Shown here: positions 10,216-21,335 of the stretch, one piece after another
Layout: each line of letters starts with the position of its first letter
How positions within the stretch are numbered: the stretch's first letter is position 1
Notes under the pieces: model-generated
The model's input: only the letters and a program-made list of their open reading frames with translations
Told to the model about the DNA's origin: nothing
The model's database searches: none
Position numbers and translations under genes: made by a program
Assembly: GCA_029953675.1 (NCBI GenBank)
Contig: JAMWBK010000006.1
Span: forward strand, 682,001-746,000
DNA: 64,000 nt
Origin: Rhodosorus marinus
Taxonomy: Eukaryota > Rhodophyta > Stylonematophyceae > Stylonematales > Stylonemataceae
Direction of reading: 5' to 3'

Positions 10216-13200
10216 CTATCTTCTCTTTTTTCGGGGTTGCTTGCCGCCCTTACTCCGTGCTTTCCTTCGCACCTTGTGAAGAACCATCGCGCCCTGTTTT
10301 CTTTTGTCCTTCTGCTTGTTTGAAGAACCTCCTCCCTTAGCTTTTCTTCCTTTGGCTGATCCAAACTTCTCTCTTCCTTCTCGTCCGGCACGGACGCTCT
10401 CCAGTCTCTCCTGAACATTTTCATTGCATTCGGTAATATGGTCTCAGGTCATTGTCCTCGGAGCTGTGCGGGCCGAGCGATTCTTACCTCCAATGTTCTT
10501 CTTGCTTTCTTCTTGTAGGTCTCAATATCACCAACGTCAATTACTTCCTCGGGTCTAGGTCGTTTGGACTGGAACACTGCGGCAAGGTCGTTTTCTGCCA
10601 GTTTTTCCTTGATTGCCTGGAAGTCTGCGTCGCCAAGTATTCGCTCCATGGCCAAGCTCTGCATTAAGAAAGCGGAGCGAAGGGAAGTTAGAACGCTCGG
10701 GAACCCGAGCCCAAACGGCCAGTTTTTTCCAACGCAAGTGGAAGAGCTACCTTAGGTACAGCACCGCTGACGTTTGCCACATGAGCAATTTCTTCTGGTT
10801 CATCAGATATGTCTTCCTCGTTCGCAATACCTTCGGCATCGTCGTCCTTCGAAAATGACAATCGCAGAGTACACTCAGTGAGCTAGACGCGAACACTCAG
10901 TTGAGGGCACTATTCTTCGCCTAGCCAGCTTGAGGCCCGTGTCGACTTACATCCGGGCTGCCTTCATTCTCGAGACTATCATAGTCTCCGTTGTCAACGA
11001 CTTCTTCTGCGCCGTCAACATTCAACTCTTCCTCCTCTCCGGAGTCCTCTTCCTTCAGCAAATTGACCCCTTCGATTGTTTCCTGCACATCAACGGCTCC
11101 ATACTTTGGAGTACTCACGCTTCCAGGCGTATTACCACGTCCACGATCCTTCTTCACAAGCAACGCAGGATTGATTTCTCGGTAGAGCTGTATCAAAGAT
11201 CTTTTCCAAGGGGGGGAGGACATCCTTTCAGAATTCCAGAAAACGAATGAAGGTGCATGCACCTCCCGGGGTCCAGCGTGCACTTGCCCCTATAGTTAAA
11301 GGCAGCTGCTCAAACTGGACAGGCGAGTGGATAATCAATGTCTAACAGAACGATTCGGTGCACCATTCAAGCCGTATAGCATGGGAATACTCAAATTCTG
11401 CAGACAGGACTAACATATATGCAATCACCAACATCAAAATAGAAAAGAACCGTCTCATTAGCATACCTTGCGGCCATACTAACTCCCTTGTCCCTGTGAG
11501 ATTTATACGCCGCCAAGTCCCGCAATAAAGCTGCTCTTCCCTCTACATCAGATTCCGCAACAGATTCATCCTCGATTGCGAGCGGTACTCGTGCACAGAT
11601 CTCACGAATCGAATTCAAGCCCACTGCGATGGTCTCTTCGGAGCATCTGCAAAATGTTTCGAAAACAAGGGACAGCACAGTAAGAACGTGGGTATTGTAC
11701 TGTGAAGAGAGTGACAAACTCGCTCATCATTCTACCCTTCGCTGTGTACTCCTTGCTCAGTTTGATCCGCTTCCATACCTGTCCGTAACAAACGTGTCGG
11801 CGATGGTCTTCACCATCGGCTGCACAGCGTCCGGAGGAACGAGGGAATGACATGCTTGAGCAAGGTAAGCAAGGATCACAGTCACTCTCTCCTGATGTGG
11901 TTGGAGGTATCGTTGCAATAACGGATACAGGTTCAGCACCAGCAGCTCATGAATTGAGATCATCCTTGTTATCAGATTTATCATGGTAAGCTTTGCATCG
12001 AAGCTGACGTTTTTCTTCCGGGTCTGAAGGTCGGAAAAAAGTCTTTCAGTGTACTCCTACACACGCATAAAAAGGTTCGAGTAGTAAGTACTGGGAAGAG
12101 CTGCTTTGAAAGCGTCATTTTTCCGCTGATTCTTCGGTTCTCAGGATCAGCAAGCCACGATCTTACTTGTGGATTGTTTATAAGCATTATCGCGGAAAAT
12201 GGATTTGCTTTCATCGCGCCGGCACTTCCGGAGCTGGGCTTTCTCTTCTTCTTCATCATTTTCTTCATTGCCTTCTGTACACGTGCTGACTTCCTCGCGT
12301 TCTTCTTTCCCGTGAGGTTGTACGACTGCGGAGATTCAGGTAGAAGGTTCAGTTGTTTGCATGTCAACCGCTAGACCATAGATTTAGTGCCTACCTTCCA
12401 CATTTCTTTGGCTCGCTTGGATGAACCGCCGTCCCCAGTATCATCGTCGGATTCATCATCACTTTCGCCTTCATCTTCGTTTTCGCCGCCATCACCTCTC
12501 GGCTTTTGTTCTGAGTCAAGGACGAACCTTGCAGCGATAATCATAACCTCAGGAGATGGGTGGAATACCGCGCTACCGATGACGTTCGCAGTTTTCTCAT
12601 CACACCAGATTTGCCTTCTGAACAGTTCAATGCTGAGGCCAACAGACCTCTTCACCAACGCAACGTCCGATCCCTACGAGCACTCTCTCAAAGGTAAGCT
12701 GTTCTGCATCTTTCTGTGAGCCTCTTCTTCGATGCCTGCTCACAGAAACAGTAGGAGCAGTGGCCTATTGTCCCATACACGCACCTCAATAGTCTTATAC
12801 ATAAACTTTTGCAAAGATTTCACCACTGCCTCGTTCCGATGCTTCTTGTTGGCGTGCTGCAGCGATGAAATGATGCTCGCGGATATAGACTTCCGAAGTT
12901 CCTTGTCACGAACAGAGAGAAGTTGGAAAAGCACTGGAACCATACTCTCAATTGATATTGCGTCTTTCCTGTACATGATAGTCGTCGACCTGTGGTAGTT
13001 CCAAGGAGAAAGGAGAGTTGGTCGACCGCCTTAGGTAGAGCCGTGTGATTAAAATTACGATAGCGATGAAAGAAAAGCAAGCTTATGCAATCATCTGAGC
13101 CTGAACCCCAAGGCTTCCGGATAAATTCTGTCCAATTTCTCGAGGGCTAAATGTCGGAGTAGTTTGTTGCTTACTTGACAAGCGAACGTCTGAGGTCATG

Positions 13201-13458
13201 ATGCATAGAAGCCCCGTACTCCTTCAGCAACCTGATGTGGTGGTCAGCTGCCTTCCTTCCCTCAATTGGGTAGGCTGACGAAACATGAGCCATGAACGAG
13301 CTCAGATTCTCCAACTGTTTGCTCTCCATCGATGGCCTGAGTTCTGTAGAGGCCACAAGAGCTTGAAACTGTCCGTACTGAGTGAGAAACTCTGTACGGT
13401 AGGAGTCCGGATCCCGCCGGCAGCTTGACTGGAGCTCTTGTAGTCCTATAGAAGGCAT
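10216..13458 (-). CDS. SDA1: SDA1, 60S ribosomal subunit biogenesis factor
   Basis: Nucleolar protein needed for maturation and export of the large ribosomal subunit. Ten minus-strand exons join in phase to 713 residues: 13458-13175, 12989-12785, 12673-12395, 12370-12167, 12056-11779, 11646-11467, 11200-10951, 10846-10751, 10658-10488 and 10410-10216. The N-terminus has Arg-Arg-Asp-Pro-Asp-Ser-Tyr and the helical repeats typical of SDA1, then an acidic stretch. The conserved core near nt 11850-11960 includes Asn-Leu-Tyr-Pro-Leu-Leu-Gln-Arg-Tyr-Leu-Gln-Pro-His, followed by Ile-Arg-Glu-Ile-Cys-Ala-Arg and Lys-Lys-Asp-Arg-Gly. A second acidic region precedes the end, which has Ala-Gly-Arg-Glu-Gly-Arg-Glu and a Lys/Arg-rich tail, as in yeast and human SDA1. 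ATG 13458 matches the usual short N-terminus. Confidence 0.95.
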
Positions 13459-13459
13459 T

Positions 13460-14657
13460 CTTGCTTCTGAGGTGAGCAACCTGGTAAACCTGTACAGAGT
13501 CCGTTGCTGAGGATTTTTGCTTGGGGTGTCAGATCAATGCTTTACGCGAGCTCCAAGCTCCCCGGCAAGTACAACCGTCTGCTGGCCTGGCGGGAGCAGC
13601 GAAGACGTCGACGCTTTCTCACTATAGACAGCCCCGGGCATGACCGCATTAATCTCGCCAACACAGCTAAACCATGGAAGGTAAACGATTAAGGTCAGTT
13701 GCAATGAAAAATCCTCGAGACGGAAACGGGAGAGGGACAGGGCCGAGTGTCCACAAACCTGGTTTGCACGAGAAGCGCGCACCTTTTTTCGTCTGTTGAA
13801 CCCACAGACCCCGCAGATTTCCCAAACGGAAGAAAAGGCTCTGCGCAAAGCTAAATTTGTCAGGAACCCCTGTGTTTTACCCAATTCTCCCCCTTGTCAA
13901 CACAGAAAGACCTACCTGCGTTTTCGAGGTTCAGTGCTTGTTCATGGAAATAAACTTCGTCAGCTCCTAGGCACTTATCAACAGAGCTGAGAAGCCACTT
14001 CTAACCATCAGCTTCCATCCACTTACCCTCATTTATAACATCTCCCGTACTCCACGAACGGAATTTGGCCCCCTCAGTAACATTGGCCGGGAATACCCCA
14101 ACATGGAACTCCGTGGCTCGGCAACATTGGCCTATACCCGAAACGGAATTTGGCCCCGACGTAACAATGGCCGTGAACGTCGAATAGAATTCTGCCTTTG
14201 GTCTCAAGTTGTCCATATCGTGTTTTTTTGGAAAAACAAATATACAAACTCGCTTTTTTGGACGGGTTGGGAAGGTTTTTGCAGCGTTTGGTGAGACGAT
14301 CGGGAGAGTCGGACTGTCGACTTGGAGAAGCGTATAAGGACAGTTTTGGTTTTAAGAACAAGCAGGTTTGGTTACTGTACACATTCATGAAATCTACGCT
14401 GTATTAATGAACGCCGGTTTGTGGTCTGAAGCGCGTACCCCCGTCTTCAGTGAGTTTTTTGCTCTCAGAGTAGTTAGTCTGAGAAGGGCACTTGTCTTGT
14501 CAACAAAACGAGTTTGCAGATCCTAGGGAGTTATTGGTTTAGGATACCTATCACGGACGAATTACTCATCGTTTTCGACGCATATGTAAGCGAGGAGGGA
14601 GGCCCACCATTGTGGCTTGTTCAGAGCCGTCGCCGCCTTCAGAAAACCTCGCGGCCT
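13460..14657. repeat. Intergenic block with GTAACA-TGGCC repeats and a copy of the NAA20 leader
   Basis: From 14068 to 14180 three diverged copies of a unit containing GGAATTTGGCCCC and GTAACAATGGCC follow each other. After it, 14275-14365 resembles the sequence just before the NAA20 start codon (about 16350-16435): both contain CGTTTGG, then GGGA-AG, CGGACTG, GACTTTGGAGAAG or its variant, and an AAGGACA stretch. The flank of NAA20 at 16220-16280 also has the TTTGGCCC and AACAATGGCC motifs. This looks like a duplicated NAA20 upstream region with no coding exon attached. Between 13460 and 14000 I see nothing I can support. Confidence 0.6.
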
Positions 14658-15845
14658 CTACGAGCTGCAATAAGAGGGCTTCGTCGGTTGGTAAGGCGCT
14701 CCGAAAATCCGCTGAAGTTTCCGGGCTTCACTGTAGTAGAACCCCAACAAAGCCTCAACCGGTTCTCTTGGATGTTTTTTAAAGTCCTCAAACCTCAGAC
14801 TGTGAAAACCCGAGTATGCCAGTTCGTGGTTACATTTCCAAAGAAGAACTCCGGAAAATCAGCTCTAAAGTACTTCGTAGTCCAAGTCTTCGTCATCGTG
14901 CTCCTCAACTACCTCTAGGTTAAGCTTTTTGGCCGACAGCTGCAGTATTTAGCCTAGGTCTTGCATCTTCCGTTGTTCGGTTGCACGAAGAACTTCGCCA
15001 CAGTCTTCAATGTTATCGATTAAGTTGTAGAAGTTGTGGTCAGCATCCAAGTCCCATTTCTCACGTGGAACCTTCGCGAGGTCGCGAATTGTTTTCCCTT
15101 TGAGGGATTTTCTGTCTTGACTTCGCCCCGGGGCGTCTGGGCCAGTCCCCATTAGAGTTTTCAGTGCACTTTGATGTGCTAGGGTTCTGGCGTCAGCCTG
15201 CCATGACGGTAGCGGTCTCCAGGTTGCATTCAGCTCTCGCAGTGTTACAGCCGCTGGGTTCCCTGTACTTTGGATTAACTGCTTAAGCCCTTGAAGCGAT
15301 CTAGAGGCCTCTCACGTGTGGAATATAAATTCCTCGGCATCTGAGCTCTCGTCGCAGGGTCACCTTCACTACCGTGAATGTGTTTTCACATCTTCCCCCT
15401 CATTCGCTGCAGGTACTCATAGATCTCTTCTGGCGAAAAAGCACACGGTCCGAAGCGTCCCCAGACAGGAATCTACTGTTAGCATTGTGATTGTATCTTA
15501 TGGATCTAATTTTTTGGTTCAGAGGGGTTTTTCTTCTGCTCGAGTTCGTTAGCCGTTGTCAGTTCGCACACGATTACTGATTCCTACGATGTTGTAAAAG
15601 CGGTGATTTGATCCGACCCATACTTCAAACATAATTCGTAAGTCATACAGGCTAAATATCTACGGGCTTAAACGGAATCCTGGGGCAATATCTGATGGAC
15701 TTCCGCGTTCCAAAAGCGCCGGAGAAAGAGGGTTTGACACGACACGAACAATACCGTTTTCGTGAAACTCTCTTCCACTAACCGTTCTATCTGCACCCCA
15801 TTCTTCTCCACCTCCCGCCAAAAAACGCATCGGGTCGAAGGCCAC
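14658..15845 (-). CDS. Unidentified multi-exon gene (model incomplete)
   Basis: Several protein-like open blocks lie in order on the minus strand. The first starts at ATG 15845 (Met-Ala-Phe-Asp-Pro-Met-Arg). A block at about 15580-15510 reads Glu-Leu-Thr-Thr-Ala-Asn-Glu-Leu. A long open block runs from about 15305 to 14949 (Leu-Arg-Glu-Leu-Asn-Ala-Thr-Trp at 15240; Arg-Glu-Lys-Trp-Asp-Leu-Asp-Ala at 15060), then an acidic block near 14900. The last block, about 14795-14658, contains His-Pro-Arg-Glu-Pro-Val-Glu-Ala-Leu-Leu-Gly-Phe-Tyr-Tyr. That ending faintly recalls the flank of SANT-domain proteins, but I do not claim the family. I could not fit all splice phases, so exon borders are provisional. 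It may be a real gene or a decayed one. Confidence 0.4.
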
Positions 15846-16435
15846 TCCGACATTGGTCTTCCAAGACGAGCTGGGGCGTTGCGAAAGAAGCTACGAGGCC
15901 AACGACAATCTACTCTGTCTAGAAGATCAAAACGCTAGTAAGAGGACTAGCTGATAGTCCTATATTATAAGCGAGTCGCGAAAACTAGAGTGCGATAGGG
16001 CCTAGGGGTACTGCGACTCTACCCATTCGTCTAAGTTTGAGTATCGGCAGCTCCACCATAGACATCGCAGGCAGGAGGATATCGTGTGGTCTGAGGATAC
16101 AGTATGGAGATGTCAATCCACGTACTCCTGAGAGCAGCTAGATCTTAGACCACCAGGTTCTCTACCTAGACATCCGGCGAAAGGAGTTTCGTGACCTGGT
16201 AACAGTAGCCACGAGCGCAATCTGGAATTTTGGCCCGGGAACAATGGCCCAGTTCTCTCCCAGTGGCCAACGTATTTGTTTTGAAAAATGAGATGAATTT
16301 GTGTCCTAAACAGGGTTGTGAATAGAAGACGTTTTTTGACAGGTATTAAGTTCGACGTTTGGAAGAAGGCAGAGGGAAAGCCGGACTGCGGACTTTGGAG
16401 AAGTGTACAAGGACAAGCCGTTTTTAGGAACCGTC

Positions 16436-17449
16436 ATGGCGACCACAAGAAGGTTGACTACTGATGATCTTTACAAGTTCAACCTGGTGAACCTTGACCC
16501 GTTTACCGTGACGGTGAGCACTTTTGACTGTGGTTGTTTCTCTTCTGGTTTGTCGGGGATCATTTTGGATCTCGTCCCGGCCATATTGTGGTTTTCTTGA
16601 AATGGACTGATTAGGACACACCTTCTTCGCTTCCGAATGGACTATAGTTTAATATGCATTTCTATTTTCAGTACATGTCGCAATGGCCTGACTTTCAGAA
16701 AGTGATGCTATCACCTAACGGAACAATCATGGGCTACAGTGAGTGATTTCTAGCCCACATGAAGCTGCCGCCTTGGCGCGAGTACGTTATGCCTTGTGCT
16801 CCGAGTTTCAGAAGCTAACTTCTTCTTTTCTGCGGCTCGTCAAAACTCAAAATATACAGTGATCGGCAAGGCAGAGGGAACTGGGGAGAACTGGCACGGA
16901 CACGTTTCTGCAGTAACCGTTGCCCCTGAGTATCGACGACTTGGCCTAGCTAGGAAACTTATGGATTTCATTGAAGAACTTTCTGAGAAGATGTAGGTTG
17001 GAGCCCCTCCCCATTCCACCCAGCTTCTGCACTCACCATAAGGGCCTGGACACATAGGGCCTTCTGCTTGTGCTGAACTCTTAATGCACGAGAATAACAA
17101 TCCTTCAATGCTCCGACAGATTCAACTGCTATTTTGTCGATCTGTTCGTCCGAGTCACCAACACGGTTGCTATAGACATGTACAAAAACTTCGGTTATGT
17201 TGTGTACAAAACGGTTAAGGAGTACTACAGTGGTAACGAGGACGCGTATGGTACGTTTTGATCAGCACCACTACCTTGTTTTATTGGAAGACGTTTGCGG
17301 AAATAAGTTCATGCTTTCCTCTAACGATATCGAAATCTTTGCGATTCACCCCAGATATGAGAAAAGCTCTTGGTCGAGATGTGCAGCGAAAGTCTATGAT
17401 CCCGTTACCTAACCCTGTACACATCTCTGACTTGAAAATACCGTTGTGA
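16436..17449 (+). CDS. NAA20: N-alpha-acetyltransferase 20, catalytic subunit of NatB
   Basis: Acetylates nascent chains that begin Met-Asp, Met-Glu, Met-Asn or Met-Gln, with its partner NAA25 on the ribosome. Exons 16436-16513, 16648-16738, 16860-16992, 17120-17250 and 17355-17449 give 175 residues, the family's usual size. The start (Leu-Thr-Thr-Asp-Asp-Leu-Tyr-Lys-Phe-Asn) is typical. For exon 2 the acceptor at 16646-16647, not the stronger-looking one at 16671-16672, restores the conserved Phe-Tyr-Phe-Gln-Tyr before Trp-Pro. The acetyl-CoA loop Arg-Arg-Leu-Gly-Leu-Ala is at nt 16936-16953, and Phe-Val-Asp-Leu-Phe-Val-Arg-Val follows in exon 4. The stop lies 32 bp from the end of the convergent PI4K gene. 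Confidence 0.95.
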
Positions 17450-17481
17450 TAAGCCAAGGGTTGCGTGTTGATAAGTTCAAG

Positions 17482-20356
17482 TCAATTTATTCCCGTGAAA
17501 CACTTTTGATACATGTCATAGCCTTTGGTAGTCCAGTTCCTGATGCTGATGTCAACGAGTGAGTCCCACTTGCGCCTGCGCTCCTTGCTGTTCTTCTTCG
17601 GGAGGAACCTCTCCTTCAAGCTTGTCAGCACGTACTCGCGACCCCTCGTGAAGCAGGGCATTGATTCGTTTCCTTGGTACATCATGTCCACCATAAGCAG
17701 AATCTTGTTTGCGAATGACGAATTGCAGGCTTCAGCATACCTACAGCAAGAACCGATTTCAAGTAAAACAGGTAGTTCAAAAGCTGTTAGTGTCCAGTAA
17801 CTGGGAAATGTACATGGCTCTAAAACTATAATAGATGAGAGAGCCTACCCGACCCTGCTCAGTTTCCTAAACTTCTTAAGGTTGCTGCTGTCGGGTCCAC
17901 CCAAGACGGCTAGCAGCTCATTGCTCAGTTTGAAGGGTGCTTTCTCGAACTCAAAATTCCCACCCGGGGAATTGCTAAGGAGAAACCCAAAATCGATGTG
18001 AACAAGTCTACCATTCGCGTCAAGCATAATGTTGCCGTTGTGTCTATCTTTGATCTGCAGGATGTAGGACACGACAGCATAGCCTGCCATTGACTCAATG
18101 AAGTTATTCATTGCTTTCTTGTAGGATGATGAGCTTGGTTCTCCGAAACTCTTCTTGAAGAATTCTAGATAAAACAAGAGGACTCTGTTAGAGGGATAAT
18201 TGGACTCGATGCGAACAATTTCGGAGTCCTCACCAGCCAGAGTATTCACTCCAAGGTTCGTAGGTATGGAGCTCTTGATCGAATGAATTGACTTCGCGTC
18301 AAAAATGCATTCGATGAAGCCAGAAGTCGAGGAAGTAGCCAGAATTCTGTACGTGCTCACCCACAAATCCACTTTCCGTGACCGCTTATACATATGTGCA
18401 AACCTGGACAATATGCGGATAGTTGGAATGATCAGCCCGCTGTTCGCAACGGCTCGTGTACTCTTTCCACCTACTCTGTGACCAACGTCTGAGCAAACAT
18501 TTCCTGCCTCAGTTGATCTCGTGCTTTTACAATGACCGCCGTCAGGCGCCAGTTGGGGTTGTCACCATACTTGGACGACCTCCTCAACCTTGGTTTTAAG
18601 AAACCCGATAGAAAAAAAGATGTATGTATTAGTACTGGGTTTGGGCAAGCCAGCCCGTTGCCGTGATCATCGTCGAACCTCTCCGACTTGGGGCGCCACA
18701 ACTCTTGAAATCCGATTTCACTGTCAGCATTTTCATTGCCCTCGGCAACCAACTTCCCATCGACTGACGTTGCTCTCTCCGGCAAAGTTGGGTCAATGTC
18801 TCCCTCTTCATCTACATTGTCGTCGCCTTCAACCTTGGCAATGAAGTCGAAAGTTCCTTGGCGGCGGTTTGCAAGATCTTCAGTTTGCTTCACCTTTCGC
18901 TCATCTACGGCGGAAAAATCCTCCACTTCTAGAGTGAGAAAGTAAGGAGACCGTTCCTTGGTCGAAAACACGAAGGACTCCTCCGGTACCACTCTTAGGA
19001 CCCGGTGGGCCTTGTTCTGATCATACGACAAAAGGAAAATGATGGATGCTGTACGTTAGCATACCTGCCACAAGTAAGCGGAAACAGTTCTTGGATTTGA
19101 AACCCACGTCAACAGGAACGTATACGTTGCGGGGCAAGAACTCGTTCAGCTTCTCCAATTCTCGCCTCAATGCTGCAAGACGCTCAGGTTTCTCGATTAA
19201 AAAAAGGTCCCGGGAAATATCCGTTAAGCACGTGACGAAATCTCTCTGCGCACTGTAAAAGTCCCCGCTGTAAAAAGATAGAAAGGTTCGAGATCTTCAG
19301 TTAATGCCACTCCGGAAACGCATAGTGCTAGTCGCAAAATCAGCAATCCAGAGGTCCGTACCCTTCCTTTTGAACTGCCATCCAGTCCTTAAGCTCATCT
19401 CGATCCAAATCCCTCAATCTGCCAAAGCTGATTTTGCTAACATCTTGATCATCCTCCTGGCCTTCAGTTTCACCCTCCTTGTTTGGAAGCCCGGACAACA
19501 CTGCCGCCTCTATCTGCAGCAAAAGACTGACGATTTTGTGCTCGGATTCCTGGCGCCAAGTACGAGCACTGGTAAGTGGTAAGTCTACGCGTCAAGGTCC
19601 GCGGTCAAATTCATAGATATGTGCTGCTCTCACCGGAGCAAGCTGTAACGAGGACTGCAAATAAAATACGCAGTTCAGTGCAATATCTACGGAATCGGAA
19701 CATATTCGCATTAACGCCGTTTCGAGGCTCTCAGTGTTCTTGTCCTTCTCCTGGTCAATTCAGGAACACAAATGTCATATTGTCAGCGCGCAATGCAAGT
19801 TCGGACAGGATGCTGTTCCATGAAGGCGGGTGAGCGTACGAGGTGTTTCGTCGTGTCCAGCGATGTGTCGCTGTTATTGCTGGAGTTGGATCTCCGCCGG
19901 TAGCTCGCTTCTGAGGTTGTCTTTCGGAGGTCCTTGTACCCGTAGAGGATAGCATTAAGTATCATGGGGATCAGCATCCTCAGCGCAGCTCGATCAGCTC
20001 GTGCAAGAGCGAGCAGCTCGCCAGCGCAGTCCTCGTGGGCATAGATCTTGGAAAGAGTGCTGAGTTCCTGAGCTCACGGAAGAAAGACTCGTTACTGCTC
20101 AGACAACGCTCAAGAAAGCCCCAAGCCGTACGTCGATCGGGGATGTACCCGCGGCCACTAAAAGCAACCAGTGAAGTCTTACCTTTTCAAACGTCGAACC
20201 CCTCTTCTGTTGGGATTTGAGACTTTTCACTACATCCTCTCTGGAAATGCCCCCTGAGTCAAACAGAAACTCCTCAGGGACGGTTTCTTCGACGTCAGAA
20301 GCAGTGGACGACACGTCGTCCGCGACCCTCCCCACACAGCACCTGCGAATCGACAT
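17482..20356 (-). CDS. PI4KB: Phosphatidylinositol 4-kinase beta
   Basis: Makes PI4P at the Golgi and trans-Golgi network. Eight minus-strand exons join in phase to about 740 residues: 20356-20183, 20067-19840, 19750-19634, 19549-19362, 19267-19108, 19016-18475, 18403-17849 and 17740-17482. The N-terminal half contains the lipid kinase unique helical region (exon 3, Asn-Cys-Val-Phe-Tyr-Leu-Gln). The kinase domain has Asn-Trp-Arg-Leu, Lys-x-x-Asp-x-Leu-Arg-Gln-Glu, the catalytic loop Asp-Arg-His-Asn-Gly-Asn and Ile-Asp-Phe-Gly-Phe. The C-terminus (Trp-Thr-Thr-Lys-Gly-Tyr-Asp-Met-Tyr-Gln-Lys) resembles plant PI4K-beta more than human. Exon 6 may hide one more small intron near 18600-18650, where a non-conserved hydrophobic stretch interrupts the domain. 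A C-rich (sense G-rich) leader lies at 20440-20530. Confidence 0.9.
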
Positions 20357-20559
20357 TTATCCCCTCCCCAAGCGCTCAAGACAAGGAATCCTGGAATACA
20401 CTTAGGACTCTCCCATTCTCGTCTCTAGCGTACTCCAAATCCTGCCATACCTCCCCCAAACTCCCTCCCCCAAACCATACCATATCGACAAGCTCCCACC
20501 CTGAGGTCCATGCTAGGTACCCACCCTTGCCCAGAGAGAACAACAGATTCTCAAGACTT

Positions 20560-21335
20560 TCAAAATTATTAATAATATTTGTCTGGCCATGTCACCAGGG
20601 CCAATATTGCTAGCGAGTCCATCAGGCGATGAGGCTATGGGGCTATGGGGCACGCCAACGCTTGGGCCGCTATCGGATTCTGAGAGACCTTCATGAGGCG
20701 ATAGGGCGAGTTCTCGTGATGAGGCATGCCCTATGAAGATAAATATTTTTAATTTTGTTCCGAACCCGCAAAGCCGGAATCCACCTTCTCACAGCGAAGA
20801 CCGTTTCAAAGCACTCTCAGGGAGGGAAAGTCGAACGACGACCCTTGAAGGGACTAAAAGAGGTCGTGAACTTTCTGAAGTCAATAAAAAGCGTACCGAA
20901 CGGCTGAAGAGGTCAAGAACGGGGTCAGAATGGGAGTAACTAGATATGTTTTTCCGTAGTATCAACTCTATTTGTGCATTTGCAAGGCTGAGAACCACCC
21001 TAAAACCCTGGCTAGCAGGCTTGGCTGTTTGTGGTTTGTTTGAAGCAAAGATGGACCGAATTTCCCAGTGGAAATTGCTAGCGCGCAATGGAAAATCATT
21101 TTCTGTTTTCTGCCGTTGTTCGCCATTGAAGGAGTGGCCGACCACCAGTAGGTTCTTTGGTAAAGCGTTCACGGGTACTAGTGGGTTCTGGGGTTGAGGA
21201 TGTCGGGAGATATCGATATGGGAACGTTGGTGGAGGCTCTCCGGGAATTACCCAAGGTCCCAGGAATTCTGGGAAGAGGTACATGTCGATATGGGCGGCG
21301 AATAAGGTGTTCCGGCCAGAGTTGGCACGACGGCG
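20560..21335. other. Spacer between PI4K gene and retroelement
   Basis: Contains a small cluster of short repeats of the type GGCGATGAGGC, GGGGCTATGG and GGCGATAGGGC at 20620-20730. Related GAGGCGAT words appear beyond the retroelement at 24300-24345. They could be remnants of the element's ends or of a separate small repeat; I could not align long terminal repeats. Nothing else was supported. Confidence 0.4.
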
